Assembly: GCF_000247995.1 (NCBI RefSeq)
Contig: NZ_BAFE01000005.1
Location: forward strand, 1-40,770
Reading direction: 5' to 3'
Length of the DNA stretch: 40,770 nucleotides
Source of the DNA: Mobilicoccus pelagius NBRC 104925
Lineage (GTDB): Bacteria > Actinomycetota > Actinomycetes > Actinomycetales > Dermatophilaceae
Below, one piece after another: positions 32,800-40,770 of the stretch (position 1 is the first letter of the stretch; every line of letters begins with the position of its first letter). Position numbers and translations under genes: made by a program. The notes beneath the pieces are model-generated. The model ran no database searches. It was given only the letters and a program-made list of their open reading frames with translations, and was not told where the DNA came from.

Positions 32800-34245
32800 G
32801 TGAGTCTCTACCTGTACGACACCGCCGCCCGCGAACTCCGTGAGTTCGTCCCCCTCGAGCAGGGCAAGGTCGGCATGTACATCTGTGGCCTCACCACGCA
32901 GGGCACGCCGCACATCGGTCACCTGCGGTTCGCCGTGGCCTTCGACGTCCTCCGCCGTTGGCTGGAGTACGGGCACGGCTACGAGGTCACCCTCGTCCGC
33001 AACGTCACCGACATCGACGACAAGATCCTGCGCAAGTCCGCCGAGAACGGCGCCGAGTGGTGGGCGTGGAGCTACGCGCACGAGCGCGAGACGACGGCCG
33101 CCCTCGACACCCTCGGCATCGCGCCTCCGACGTACGAGCCGCGCGCCACGGGTCACGTCCCCGAGATGGTCGAACTCATGGACACCCTCGTCGAGCGGGG
33201 TCACGCCTACGCGGCGCCCGACGGCAGCGGCGACGTGTACTTCGACGTCCGGTCCTTCCCCGAGTACGGCGCGCTCACGCGGCAGTCGATCGACGACATG
33301 GAGGCCGCCGCCGACGCCGATCCGCGCGGCAAGAAGGACGCTCGCGACTTCGCGCTGTGGAAGGGACACAAGGAGGGTGAGCCGGAGACGGCGAGCTGGC
33401 CCACCCCCTATGGGCGTGGGCGCCCGGGGTGGCACCTCGAGTGCTCGGCGATGGCGCGCAAGTACCTCGGCGACACCTTCGACATCCACGGCGGCGGCGT
33501 CGATCTGCGCTTCCCGCACCATGAGAACGAGCAGGCCCAGTCGCGTGCGGCGGGCCTCGGGTTCGCGCGGTATTGGCTGCACAACGCCTGGCTCACCGCG
33601 GCCGGCGAGAAGATGAGCAAGTCGCTCGGCAACGGCATGACGGTCGGGGAGATCACGAAGATCGCCCGTCCGCTCGTCGTGCGGTACTACATCGGCGCGG
33701 CCCACTACCGGTCGACGCTCGAGTACCAGCCGAGCTCGCTCACCGAGGCCGAGGCCGCCGTCTCCCGCATCGAGGGTTTCCTCGAGCGGGCCGGTGGACG
33801 CGCTCTCGCGGAGGAGCCGATCCTGCCCGTCGACGAGCTTCCCAGCGGTTTCGCGGCGGCGATGGACGACGACCTCGGCGTCGCCGGTGCTCTCGCCGTC
33901 GTCCACGACACGGTGCGCGCGGGCAACTCCGCGCTCGACTCCGGCGACACCGAGACGGCCCGTCGTGCGGCGCGCCAGGTCGTCGCGATGACGTCCGTGC
34001 TCGGCGTCAACCCCTACGACCCCGTCTGGCAGGGCGACACGGCGATCGAATCCGGTCTCGAGAGCACGCTCGACGCGCTCGTGCAGGACCGGCTCGCCGC
34101 CCGCGCGGCTGCGCGCAAGGAGCGCGATTTCGCCACCGCCGACGCCATCCGTGACTCCCTCACCGCGGCCGGTGTCGCGGTCGAGGACACTCCCTCCGGT
34201 GCGCGCTGGTCCCTGGCCCGCCGCGCCGACGACAGCAAGGACTGA
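32800..34245 (+). CDS. cysS: Cysteinyl-tRNA synthetase
   Basis: A 481-residue class I aminoacyl-tRNA synthetase that charges tRNA-Cys. The HIGH motif is HIGH at 38-41 ('GTPHIGHLR'), the zinc ligands include C29 in 'MYICGLTTQ' and those in 'GWHLECSAM' and 'FPHHENE', and KMSKS is at 271-275. The C-terminal anticodon-binding region '[21 protein letters not shown]' is typical. Of the close paralogues, MshC (mycothiol) lacks this C-terminal region, so this is true CysS. The GTG start is set by the leaderless promoter. Confidence 0.96.
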   Translation: MSLYLYDTAARELREFVPLEQGKVGMYICGLTTQGTPHIGHLRFAVAFDVLRRWLEYGHGYEVTLVRNVTDIDDKILRKSAENGAEWWAWSYAHERETTAALDTLGIAPPTYEPRATGHVPEMVELMDTLVERGHAYAAPDGSGDVYFDVRSFPEYGALTRQSIDDMEAAADADPRGKKDARDFALWKGHKEGEPETASWPTPYGRGRPGWHLECSAMARKYLGDTFDIHGGGVDLRFPHHENEQAQSRAAGLGFARYWLHNAWLTAAGEKMSKSLGNGMTVGEITKIARPLVVRYYIGAAHYRSTLEYQPSSLTEAEAAVSRIEGFLERAGGRALAEEPILPVDELPSGFAAAMDDDLGVAGALAVVHDTVRAGNSALDSGDTETARRAARQVVAMTSVLGVNPYDPVWQGDTAIESGLESTLDALVQDRLAARAAARKERDFATADAIRDSLTAAGVAVEDTPSGARWSLARRADDSKD

Positions 34246-34246
34246 C

Positions 34247-35224
34247 ATGCCCGGAAACTCCCAGCGCCGCGGCGCCACCCGCAAGGGGGCGTCCCGCAAG
34301 GGCGCGACCGTGGGCAGCGGCGGCCAGCGCCGCCGCGGTCTCGAGGGCCGTGGGCCGACGCCCAAGGCCGAGGACCGCGTCTACCACAAGGCCCACAAGA
34401 CCAAGCGGGCCTCGTCGGCCGGTGCGACGAAGCCCCAGGCGAGGGGTGGCCGTCCGTCTGCTGCGGCCGGGGGCCGTCGCGGGCCGCGTACGAGCGAGAT
34501 GGTCGCGGGGCGCAACTCCGTCGTCGAGGCGTTGCGCGCGGAGATCCCCGCGACGACGCTCTACGTCGCGAGCCGCATCGACTCCGACGACCGCGTGCGC
34601 GAGGCGATCAAGATCGCCGGCGAACGCGGCATCGCGATGCTCGAGACGCCGCGCGGCGAGCTCGACCGTCTCACGGACGGCGCCACCCACCAGGGCCTTG
34701 CGTTGCAGGTGCCGGCGTACGAGTACGCCGACCCGGCCGACCTCGTCGATCCGCAGTCGCCGGGTGTGCCACTCATCGTCGCGCTCGACGGCATCACCGA
34801 CCCCCGCAACCTCGGTGCGATCGTCCGTTCCGTGGCCGCGTTCGGCGGGCAGGGTGTCGTCGTGCCGGAGCGTCGTTCGGTCGGTATGACTGCGTCGGCG
34901 TGGAAGACGAGTGCGGGTGCCGCGGCACGGGTGCCGGTCGCGCAGGCGTCGAACCTCGTGCGGGTGCTCGAGGCCTACCAGAAGCAGGGGTTCTTCGTCG
35001 TCGGCCTCGACATGGAGGGCGACGTCTCCCTGCCCGACCTCGAGCTCGCGACCGAGCCGCTCGTCATCGTCGTCGGCTCGGAGGGCAAGGGCCTCTCCCG
35101 CCTCGTGCGGGAGACGTGCGACCAGATCGCGTCGATCCCCATGGCCGCGGCCGTCGAGTCCCTCAATGTCGGCATCGCCACCGGTGTCGCGCTCTACGAG
35201 GTGGCCCGCCGCCGCAAGAGCTGA
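34247..35224 (+). CDS. rlmB: 23S rRNA 2'-O-methyltransferase, TrmH/RlmB family
   Basis: A 325-residue SPOUT-class RNA methyltransferase. The first 80 residues are a basic Gly/Arg/Lys-rich extension, probably for RNA contact; then come the substrate-binding domain ('[22 protein letters not shown]') and the knotted domain with motif 1 '[16 protein letters not shown]', motif 2 '[16 protein letters not shown]' and motif 3 '[15 protein letters not shown]'. RlmB methylates G2251 in E. coli; TrmH-family paralogues have other targets, so the exact site is inferred. It starts one base after the cysS stop, within the same unit (compare Rv3579c). Confidence 0.9.
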   Translation: MPGNSQRRGATRKGASRKGATVGSGGQRRRGLEGRGPTPKAEDRVYHKAHKTKRASSAGATKPQARGGRPSAAAGGRRGPRTSEMVAGRNSVVEALRAEIPATTLYVASRIDSDDRVREAIKIAGERGIAMLETPRGELDRLTDGATHQGLALQVPAYEYADPADLVDPQSPGVPLIVALDGITDPRNLGAIVRSVAAFGGQGVVVPERRSVGMTASAWKTSAGAAARVPVAQASNLVRVLEAYQKQGFFVVGLDMEGDVSLPDLELATEPLVIVVGSEGKGLSRLVRETCDQIASIPMAAAVESLNVGIATGVALYEVARRRKS

Positions 35225-35238
35225 CCCCACCCCACGTC

Positions 35239-35274
35239 CGTGCCCGTCGCCCCGAAGGTGGGGCGACGGGCACG
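35239..35274. terminator. Terminator after rlmB
   Basis: A perfect 15-bp stem (35239-35253 with 35260-35274) and a 6-nt loop lie 14 bases after the rlmB stop, between convergent rlmB and the DUF4032 gene. Confidence 0.8.
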
Positions 35275-35396
35275 TGTGCGTCTGAGACATGGGGGCAGCG
35301 CGACGACGACATCGATGACGTCGGCCACCCTGGGGTGACGACCCGGATCGGGACGACGGTGAGGACGCCACCGGTCGGCGAACGGAAGGGTGGGGG

Positions 35397-36653
35397 TCAG
35401 GGCTCGTCGGGCGGGAACATCGCGATGACGGGCATCTCGACGGTGTCGACGCCGACGACGGACTTCTCGTCGGGCTTCGCGGGCAGCACGTGGGCGAGGT
35501 AGTCGGCGAACGCCCACTGGGTCGTCACGTCGTGGCCGGTGCGTTCCGAGAGGTACCAGCGGTGCTCGAGGACCTCGTGGAAGATCTGTGCGTCCTCGAG
35601 CTTGGCCGAGAGCTCCTCGGGGATGTTGCGGACGACGGGCTCGTAGACGCGAAGCATCCAGTCGTGCGCCGCGAGTTCTTCGGCGTCCTCGTCACGTCCC
35701 TCCCCGGCACGGAAGGCGTCGAGGTCGTTGAGGAGGCGCCGCGCCTGGTTCTCGTGCACGTCGAGGCCGGTGAGGCGCAGGAGGCGGCGTCGGTGGTGGC
35801 CGGCATCGACGACCTTCGGCTGGATCTGGATGGAGGCACCGTCGAGGTCGGTCGACATCTCGAACTCGTCGACGTCGAAACCGAGCTGATTGAGGCGTCG
35901 GACGCGTTCCTCGAGCTGCCACCGGTCTCCCCGCTCGAAGCGTTCGAGACCGGTGAGCTCCTCCCACAGCTGGTTGTAGCGCAGGACGATGCGTTCGGAG
36001 ATGTCGATGGGGTCCGCGTCGTCGGGGATGACCCCGCCTGCCGCGAGGTCCATGAGTTCTCCGGCGATGTTGACGCGGGCGATGTCGAGGTCGTGGGCGC
36101 GCTGCCCGTCGGAGATCGAGGGGAACAGCTGACCCGTCTCGGCGTCGACGAGGTAGGCGGCGAACGCGCCCGCGTCGCGGCGGAAGAGCGTGTTCGACAG
36201 GCTCACGTCGCCCCACCAGAACCCCGCGAGGTGGAGACGGGCGAGGAGGACGGCGAGCGCGTCGAGGAGTCGCAGCACCGTGTCGGGCTGGAGGCGCTGG
36301 CTGAAGAGGGCCCGGTAGGGGAGGGAGAACTGGAGGTGCTCGGTGAGGAGGATCGCGTCGAGCGGTTCGCCCTCGGGGGTCTCCCTGCCGCTCACGACGC
36401 CGAAGGGGGCGACGCTGGGTAGGCCCATCCGGGTGAGGTTGCGGAGCATTTCGTACTCGCGGACGGCGACGTCGTCCTTGATCTCCTTGGCGGCGATGAT
36501 GCGTCGCCCCAGCTTGACGAACCGGACGATGTGCCGGGAGATGCCGCGGGGCAGCGCGGCGAGGTGGCTCTGGTCCCACTCCTCCAGCGGCGTCGACCAG
36601 GGCAGGTCGAGCAGGGCCGGGTCGGCGCGGGAGGTCATGTACTGGAGCGGCAC
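35397..36653 (-). CDS. DUF4032 protein, kinase-like fold
   Basis: A 418-residue protein. Residues 25-215 look like a lipopolysaccharide-kinase-type fold: 'ISRHIVRFVKLGRRIIAAKEI' with a lysine in the ATP-binding strand, 'AILLTEHLQFSLPYRAL', and 'RLHLAGFWWGDVSLSNTLF' where the D-x-x-x-x-N catalytic loop is present, then 'AYLVDAETGQLFP' with the D of a DFG-like motif. The C-terminal half is the DUF4032 domain, ending in 'EVLEHRWYLSERTGHDV'. Substrate unknown; found widely in actinobacteria. The start is taken as GTG 36653 (GACGAT-N6-GTG); ATG 36638 is an alternative. A terminator separates it from the ABC gene upstream. Confidence 0.78.
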   Translation of the reverse strand: MPLQYMTSRADPALLDLPWSTPLEEWDQSHLAALPRGISRHIVRFVKLGRRIIAAKEIKDDVAVREYEMLRNLTRMGLPSVAPFGVVSGRETPEGEPLDAILLTEHLQFSLPYRALFSQRLQPDTVLRLLDALAVLLARLHLAGFWWGDVSLSNTLFRRDAGAFAAYLVDAETGQLFPSISDGQRAHDLDIARVNIAGELMDLAAGGVIPDDADPIDISERIVLRYNQLWEELTGLERFERGDRWQLEERVRRLNQLGFDVDEFEMSTDLDGASIQIQPKVVDAGHHRRRLLRLTGLDVHENQARRLLNDLDAFRAGEGRDEDAEELAAHDWMLRVYEPVVRNIPEELSAKLEDAQIFHEVLEHRWYLSERTGHDVTTQWAFADYLAHVLPAKPDEKSVVGVDTVEMPVIAMFPPDEP

Positions 36654-36687
36654 CTTCTCATCGTCGCAGACGGGGGCGTTGCGGACG

Positions 36688-36730
36688 CGACGGAGGCCGT
36701 CCTTCCCCCGTGGGGAGACGGCCTCCGTCG
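36688..36730 (-). terminator. Terminator after the MsiK-type ATPase
   Basis: A perfect 14-bp stem (36688-36701 with 36717-36730) around a 15-nt loop, 40 bases after the ATPase stop on the minus strand. Confidence 0.7.
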
Positions 36731-36770
36731 GCGCCGGCGTCGATGTATCGGCGCGGAGGCCCGCGGCCGG

Positions 36771-37850
36771 TCAGGCGCCGAGCCGGTGCCCGCTCTCGAT
36801 GTCGAAGAGGTGGACGTGGTCGCCGGCGGGCCGGAAGGTGACGACGTCGCCCTTCTGCGGCGGCGTGCGGCCGTCGACGCGGGCGATGATCGGCCGGTCG
36901 GTGGGCGTGGTGCCGGCGAGGTGGCCGTAGATGTACGCGTCGGCGCCGAGCTCCTCGACGACGTCGATCTCGACGGAGAGGCCGTCGCCGGTGGTGACCT
37001 CGAGGTCCTCGGGGCGGACGCCGAGGGTGACGGAGGAGCCGGTGCCCTCGAGCGTCGCACGTTCGACGGGGTGGGTCGCCGACCCGAACCGGACGCCGCC
37101 GTCGACGGCAGGGGCCTCGAAGAGGTTCATCGCGGGGGAGCCGATGAAGCCGGCGACGAAGACGTTGTCGGGGTGGTCGTACATGCGGCGGGGGGTGTCG
37201 CACTGCTGGAGCAGACCGTCCTTGAGCACGGCGACGCGGTCGCCCATCGTCATCGCCTCGACCTGGTCGTGGGTGACGTAGACGGTCGTGATGCCGAGTC
37301 GCCGCTGGAGGGAGGCGATCTGCGTGCGGGTCTGGACGCGGAGCTTGGCGTCGAGGTTGCTCAGCGGCTCGTCCATGAGGAAGACCTTGGGCTCGCGCAC
37401 GATGGCGCGGCCCATCGCGACACGCTGACGCTGACCGCCGGACAGGGCCTTGGGCTTGCGCTCGAGGAACTCGGTGAGGTCGAGGATGCGCGCGGCCTCC
37501 TCGACGCGGCTGCGGATCTCGGCCTTGTCGACGCCGGCGATCTTGAGGGCGAAGCCCATGTTGTCGGCGACGCTCATGTGCGGGTAGAGCGCGTAGTTCT
37601 GGAACACCATCGCGACGTCGCGGTCCTTCGGCGACAGGTCGGTGACGTCCTGCTCGTCGATGAAGATGCGGCCGCTGTCGACCTCCTCGAGGCCGGCGAG
37701 CATCCGCAGGCTCGTGGACTTGCCACAGCCGGAGGGGCCGACGAGCACGAGGAACTCCCCGTCGGCGATGTCGAGGTCGAGCTGGTCGACCGAGGGGGTG
37801 TCGTTGCCCGGGTACTGCCGGGTGGCTTTGTCGAACCTGACCGTGGCCAT
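36771..37850 (-). CDS. Sugar ABC transporter ATPase, MsiK/UgpC type
   Basis: A 359-residue ATPase of carbohydrate uptake (CUT1) transporters. Walker A is GPSGCGKST at 38-46, followed by 'AMVFQNYALYPHMSV', the signature 'LSGGQRQRVAMGRAIV', Walker B 'VFLMDEPLSNLDA' and the switch 'VYVTHDQVEAM'. The C-terminal regulatory OB-like domain ('VTLGVRPEDLEV') is present. In actinomycetes one such protein (MsiK) can energise many sugar permeases encoded elsewhere. Here the neighbouring transporter genes are only remnants, so it may now serve distant partners. The ATG at 37850 has GAAGGA ten bases upstream. Confidence 0.93.
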   Translation of the reverse strand: MATVRFDKATRQYPGNDTPSVDQLDLDIADGEFLVLVGPSGCGKSTSLRMLAGLEEVDSGRIFIDEQDVTDLSPKDRDVAMVFQNYALYPHMSVADNMGFALKIAGVDKAEIRSRVEEAARILDLTEFLERKPKALSGGQRQRVAMGRAIVREPKVFLMDEPLSNLDAKLRVQTRTQIASLQRRLGITTVYVTHDQVEAMTMGDRVAVLKDGLLQQCDTPRRMYDHPDNVFVAGFIGSPAMNLFEAPAVDGGVRFGSATHPVERATLEGTGSSVTLGVRPEDLEVTTGDGLSVEIDVVEELGADAYIYGHLAGTTPTDRPIIARVDGRTPPQKGDVVTFRPAGDHVHLFDIESGHRLGA

Positions 37851-38006
37851 GACGTCGTTGTCCTTCCTTCACCGGCAGGAACGTGCCGGACGATCCGTTG
37901 TGAAGTGATGACGGCGCGGGATCGCGTCGTCGCGTCCCGAGGTGCCGCGGCCCCCATCATGCCCGGTCGGGCGCGAAAGCGGACGGCAGGTACCGGGTGG
38001 TGTGCG

Positions 38007-38112
38007 TCAACCCTTCGTTGCGTCGGCGGTGAGCCCCTGCACGAGGTGCCGCTGCACGACGAACAAGACGATGCCTGCAGGGATGGTGATGAGCACGGCT
38101 GCGGCCGTCCGG
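38007..38112 (-). pseudogene. C-terminal remnant of a MalG-type sugar permease
   Basis: About 34 codons on the minus strand read 'RTAAAVLITIPAGIVLFVVQ' followed by 'RHLVQGLTADATKG' and a stop. This is the typical last membrane helix and tail of CUT1 permeases of the MalG type ('...VLFvvlQRylvrGltaGavKG'). Nothing of the rest of the permease exists upstream; homology ends near 38112, where a LacI fragment on the other strand begins. Confidence 0.7.
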
Positions 38113-38114
38113 CA

Positions 38115-38478
38115 CACGTTGTTCACCGTCGACGGCGGGCGTGAAGCCGACTCGGATCTCCTCGACGCGGGCTGCGCGGCCGTCATCTGCGGGAGCGACA
38201 TGATGGACCCCGGGGTCCTTGCGGCGGCCCAGGATCGAGGCGTCGACGTTCCCGGTGAACTTTCGGTCACCGGTGACGACGACTTCCCGATGACGGCGTT
38301 CACCGCACCCCCGATGACGACGGTCCGACAGGACGTGGCCGGGATCGCCCAGGCCGCCGTCACCGCGCTGCTCGACGAGATCGCCGGGCGTGAGGTCGCG
38401 CGCGCCGAGCTCGTCTTCCGCAACGAACTTCTCTCGTGCGGGAGTCCGTCGGGCCCGTCCAGGAAGGGCGCTGACGGG
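38115..38478 (+). pseudogene. C-terminal remnant of a LacI-family regulator
   Basis: The plus strand encodes the last 110 or so residues of a LacI-family sugar-sensing domain: 'LLDAGCAAVICGSDMMDPG', 'GVDVPGELSVTGDDDFPMTAF', 'PPMTTVRQDVAGIAQAAVTALLDEI' in part, and 'ELVFRNELLSCGSPSG'. There is no DNA-binding domain, no start, and no stop: the frame runs on into the antisense of otsB. It joins the permease remnant almost base to base, showing a deletion that removed a regulator head, a permease body and probably the genes between. Confidence 0.7.
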
Positions 38479-39294
38479 TCAGCCCCGGCGGTGCCGGACG
38501 AATTCGACGAGCACGGTGAGCACGTCGTCGATGTCGTCGACGCGGCACGAGGCGCAGGTGTCCCCGGTGCCGACCTTGATCGTGAGGTGCCCCTCGGATG
38601 CGGGGAGCAGGGCGAAGGCCTTCTCGTCGGTGACGTCGTCGCCGAGGTAGACGACGGCGTCGGCGTCGACGAGGCGCGCGAGGGCGCGCAGGGCGATCCC
38701 CTTGCTCGTCTCGACGACCCCGAGTTCGAGGACGCTCTTGCCGGCGAGGGCGTGGACGCCGTCCCGGTCGCCGAGGAGTGCCGCGTCGGCGAGTGCCGCC
38801 GCCGCGACGTCGTCGGGCAGCCCCCGCGTGTGGAGTGCGACGGCCGCGGGCTTGCGCTCGATCCGCGCCTGCGGGTGGCGCCGCTGGACCTCCACGAGTG
38901 CGGCGTCGAGGTCGGCGAGACGTGCGCGAGCGGTGTCGTCGAGGAGGGCCCCCGAGGTCATGTCGTCGCGAGAGCTCTGGGCGCCGTGGGAACCGACGAG
39001 GGCGATGGCCTCCTCGGCGGTGGCGCCGGAGAGCAGCCGCAGGGTGTCGACGTCACGTCCCGAGACGAGCGCGACCGTGACCCCGTCGAGCCGTGAGGCC
39101 TCGCGCAGCACGTCCATCGCCCCTGCGACGGGTGTCGCGTCCATCGGGTCCTCGACGAACGGGGCGAGGGTGCCGTCGAAGTCGGAGGCGAGGATCACCC
39201 GGTCGAGCGCCGCGACCCGGGAGATCTCGGCGACGACGTCCGCGGGCAGGGCGCGGCGTGCGCCCCCGCCCGTGGCGAGGGACGTCTCGGTCAC
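38479..39294 (-). CDS. otsB: Trehalose-6-phosphate phosphatase OtsB
   Basis: A 271-residue HAD-superfamily phosphatase that releases trehalose from trehalose 6-phosphate. Motif I is 'ASDFDGTLAPFVEDP' with D38 and D40, motif II 'VALVSGRDVDTL', the conserved Lys is in 'SVLELGVVETSKGIAL', and motif IV is 'VYLGDDVTDEKAF'. The GTG at 39294 overlaps the otsA stop (GTGA), so the two are translationally coupled. Its 3' end abuts the LacI remnant. It shares its product with the TreY-TreZ route at the other end of the window. Confidence 0.94.
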   Translation of the reverse strand: MTETSLATGGGARRALPADVVAEISRVAALDRVILASDFDGTLAPFVEDPMDATPVAGAMDVLREASRLDGVTVALVSGRDVDTLRLLSGATAEEAIALVGSHGAQSSRDDMTSGALLDDTARARLADLDAALVEVQRRHPQARIERKPAAVALHTRGLPDDVAAAALADAALLGDRDGVHALAGKSVLELGVVETSKGIALRALARLVDADAVVYLGDDVTDEKAFALLPASEGHLTIKVGTGDTCASCRVDDIDDVLTVLVEFVRHRRG

Positions 39295-40718
39295 GCCCCG
39301 GCCGCCTTCTGCGCCTCGTCGCTCGGCACCGCCTGCAGCGCGTCGAGGAACTCCCCGGCCCACTTCTGCACGTCGTGCGAACGCACCGCGTCACGCAGAC
39401 GCTTCATCCGGCGGGTGCGCTCCTCGGGGGAGTCCTTGATCGCCTGGACGATGCGGTTCTTGAGGCCCTGGATGTCGTGCGGGTTGTGGATGTAGGCGTC
39501 ACCGAGTTCCGTTGCTGCGCCGGTGAACTCTGACAGTACGAGGGCGCCGTCGTCGTGGATGCGGCACGTGACGTACTCCTTGGCGACGAGGTTCATGCCG
39601 TCGCGCAGCGGGGTGACGAGCATGATGTCGGCGGCCTGGTACATCGCCGCCATCTCGGCCCGGTCGAAGCTCTGGTGGAGGTACCGCACCGCGGTCGCCT
39701 CGACGGTGGAGTAGTCGCCGTTGATATGGCCGACGGTGAGCTCGATCTCGTCCTTGAGGGTCTTGTAGGCCTCGACGCGTTCGCGGCTCGGCACGGCGAT
39801 CTGGATGAGGGCGACGTCCGGAGGCGTGAACTCGCCGTCGCGGAGGAGTTCGCCGTAGGCCTTGAGGCGGTGGCGGATGCCCTTCGTGTAGTCGAGGCGG
39901 TCGACGCCGAGCATGAGGACCTGCGGGTTGCCGAACGATTCCCGGATCTCCTCGGCGCGCTTCTGCACCTCGGGGTCGCGGGCGAGGGACTCGAGGTCTG
40001 CGAAGTCGATGGAGATCGGCAGGCCCGCGGCGCGCACGGTGCGGCCCTCGACGCGGATCGTGTCGCCCTCGGTCTCATACCCCTCGAGCTGGCGGCAGGC
40101 GCGCTGGAAGTTCCACGCGTCATCCTCCCGCTGGAAGCCGAGGAAGTCGGCGCCGAGAAGACCACCGATGAGGTGCCCGCGCCACGGGAGCTGAGCGAAC
40201 AGCTCGACCGGTGGGAACGGGATGTGGTTGAACCAGCCGATGCGCACGTCGGGGCGGATCTTGCGGAGCATCGCCGGGACGAGCTGCAGCTGGTAGTCGT
40301 GCACCCACACGGTGGCGCCCTCGGCGGCGACCTTCGCGAGTTCCTCCGCGAACCGCTGGTTGACCGTGCGGTAGGCCGCCCACCAGCGACGGTGGAACGT
40401 GGCCGGCACGATGACGTCGTGGTAGATGGGCCACAGCGTGTCGTTGGAGAAGCCCTCGTAGTAGTCGCGGACCTCCTCGGCCGACAGGGCCACGGGGTGC
40501 AGGTGCATGCCGCTGTCGTCGAACGGCTCGGGGGCCTCGCCGGGCTCGCCCGACCAGCCGACCCAGGCGCCGTCACGGCCGCGCATGACGGAGTCCATCG
40601 CGGTGACGAGACCGCCGGGGCTCCGCTTCCACTCCGTGCCGTTCTCCCCCTCCGCTCGATCGACCGGGAGGCGGTTCGCCGCGATCACGAAGTCGTAGGT
40701 GGGGCGGGTGTCGCTCAT
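39291..40718 (-). CDS. otsA: Trehalose-6-phosphate synthase OtsA
   Basis: A 475-residue GT20 enzyme that transfers glucose from UDP- (or GDP-) glucose to glucose 6-phosphate. It has the N-terminal '[14 protein letters not shown]', '[13 protein letters not shown]', the tryptophan-rich '[12 protein letters not shown]', '[16 protein letters not shown]', '[18 protein letters not shown]' with the nucleotide-binding Arg and Lys, and '[15 protein letters not shown]'. Length is normal. The ATG at 40718 has GGAG about ten bases upstream. It begins the otsA-otsB operon, whose promoter lies at the right edge of the window. Confidence 0.96.
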   Translation of the reverse strand: MSDTRPTYDFVIAANRLPVDRAEGENGTEWKRSPGGLVTAMDSVMRGRDGAWVGWSGEPGEAPEPFDDSGMHLHPVALSAEEVRDYYEGFSNDTLWPIYHDVIVPATFHRRWWAAYRTVNQRFAEELAKVAAEGATVWVHDYQLQLVPAMLRKIRPDVRIGWFNHIPFPPVELFAQLPWRGHLIGGLLGADFLGFQREDDAWNFQRACRQLEGYETEGDTIRVEGRTVRAAGLPISIDFADLESLARDPEVQKRAEEIRESFGNPQVLMLGVDRLDYTKGIRHRLKAYGELLRDGEFTPPDVALIQIAVPSRERVEAYKTLKDEIELTVGHINGDYSTVEATAVRYLHQSFDRAEMAAMYQAADIMLVTPLRDGMNLVAKEYVTCRIHDDGALVLSEFTGAATELGDAYIHNPHDIQGLKNRIVQAIKDSPEERTRRMKRLRDAVRSHDVQKWAGEFLDALQAVPSDEAQKAAGA

Positions 40719-40761
40719 CGGGTGTCAGCTCCTGCATGCGTCGCGGGATGATCCTGTGTCA

Positions 40762-40767
40762 ATCCTA
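40762..40767 (-). promoter_or_regulatory. Candidate otsA promoter -10 (TAGGAT)
   Basis: On the minus strand TAGGAT lies 43 bases before the otsA ATG, giving a short leader with a GGAG ribosome site. A TTGACA overlaps it (40757-40762), but has no good -10 at the right distance. The -35 of this promoter would be outside the window. Confidence 0.4.
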
Positions 40768-40770
40768 GGT

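Noticed and set aside
37942-39096. A single plus-strand open frame spanning the LacI remnant and the otsB region
   Set aside because: Only about 38115-38478 resembles LacI. The rest is antisense to the intact otsB gene and has no start signal.
1-40770. tRNA, rRNA, CRISPR, prophage or insertion-sequence content
   Set aside because: No cloverleaf with a GGTTCGAATCC-like arm, no regularly spaced repeats and no transposase or integrase was seen in any intergenic region.

Overview
The window is a 40.8 kb stretch of very GC-rich chromosome from an actinomycete. The gene set (mycothiol genes mshA and mshD, GlnR, SenX3-RegX3, CarD, MutT1, an HbhA-like protein, DUF4032 and DUF2516 proteins) and the gene order, which matches several Mycobacterium tuberculosis neighbourhoods recalled from memory (Rv0474-0476, Rv0486-0491, Rv0818-0819, Rv2984-2985, Rv3579c-3583c), point to Actinomycetes. 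A Micrococcales member is my best guess; genus is not determinable here. No rRNA, tRNA, CRISPR array, prophage or insertion sequence was seen. It is mostly housekeeping and core-regulatory DNA.

Layout. 1-5940: a GNAT-like protein, then treY-treZ (trehalose from maltodextrin) and a translationally coupled gene of unknown function. 5941-10605: the high-affinity phosphate importer pstSCAB behind a PHO-box promoter, then a small Cys/His protein with its own PHO-like repeat. 10606-11076: no convincing gene. 11077-15962 (minus): glnR-mshD and ppk-mutT1. 16209-18943 (plus): MoaD/ThiS-like carrier, membrane protein, nitrobindin-like protein, YgfZ. 19091-22954: XRE regulator, HbhA-like protein, dtd, DUF2516 protein, alpha/beta hydrolase, PMI-like cupin. 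23074-27003: methyltransferase divergent from mshA, YbjN-domain protein, gpmA. 27121-29921: phoU divergent from senX3-regX3. 30059-35224: lipoprotein divergent from carD-ispD-ispF-cysS-rlmB. 35397-40718 (mostly minus): DUF4032 protein, MsiK-type ABC ATPase, a scar holding remnants of a sugar permease and a LacI regulator, and otsA-otsB (trehalose from UDP/GDP-glucose).

Themes. Phosphate: the importer, its regulators (PhoU, SenX3-RegX3), polyphosphate kinase and three GTTCACC-type direct-repeat sites lie within 24 kb. Trehalose: two separate synthesis routes sit at opposite ends of the window. Thiol redox: mshA and mshD.

The most informative sequence signals are (i) a repeated arrangement TANNNT-N6-RTG in front of at least nine genes, implying leaderless mRNAs and fixing their starts; (ii) senX3 lacking a stop and running 320 nt into regX3, with a C6 tract as the probable cause; (iii) ispD, which appears to begin at CTG; (iv) a deletion scar joining a MalG-type permease tail to a LacI tail; (v) operator-like repeats in front of glnR and the XRE/hbhA operon. 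I found no clear evidence of an entirely new multigene system.
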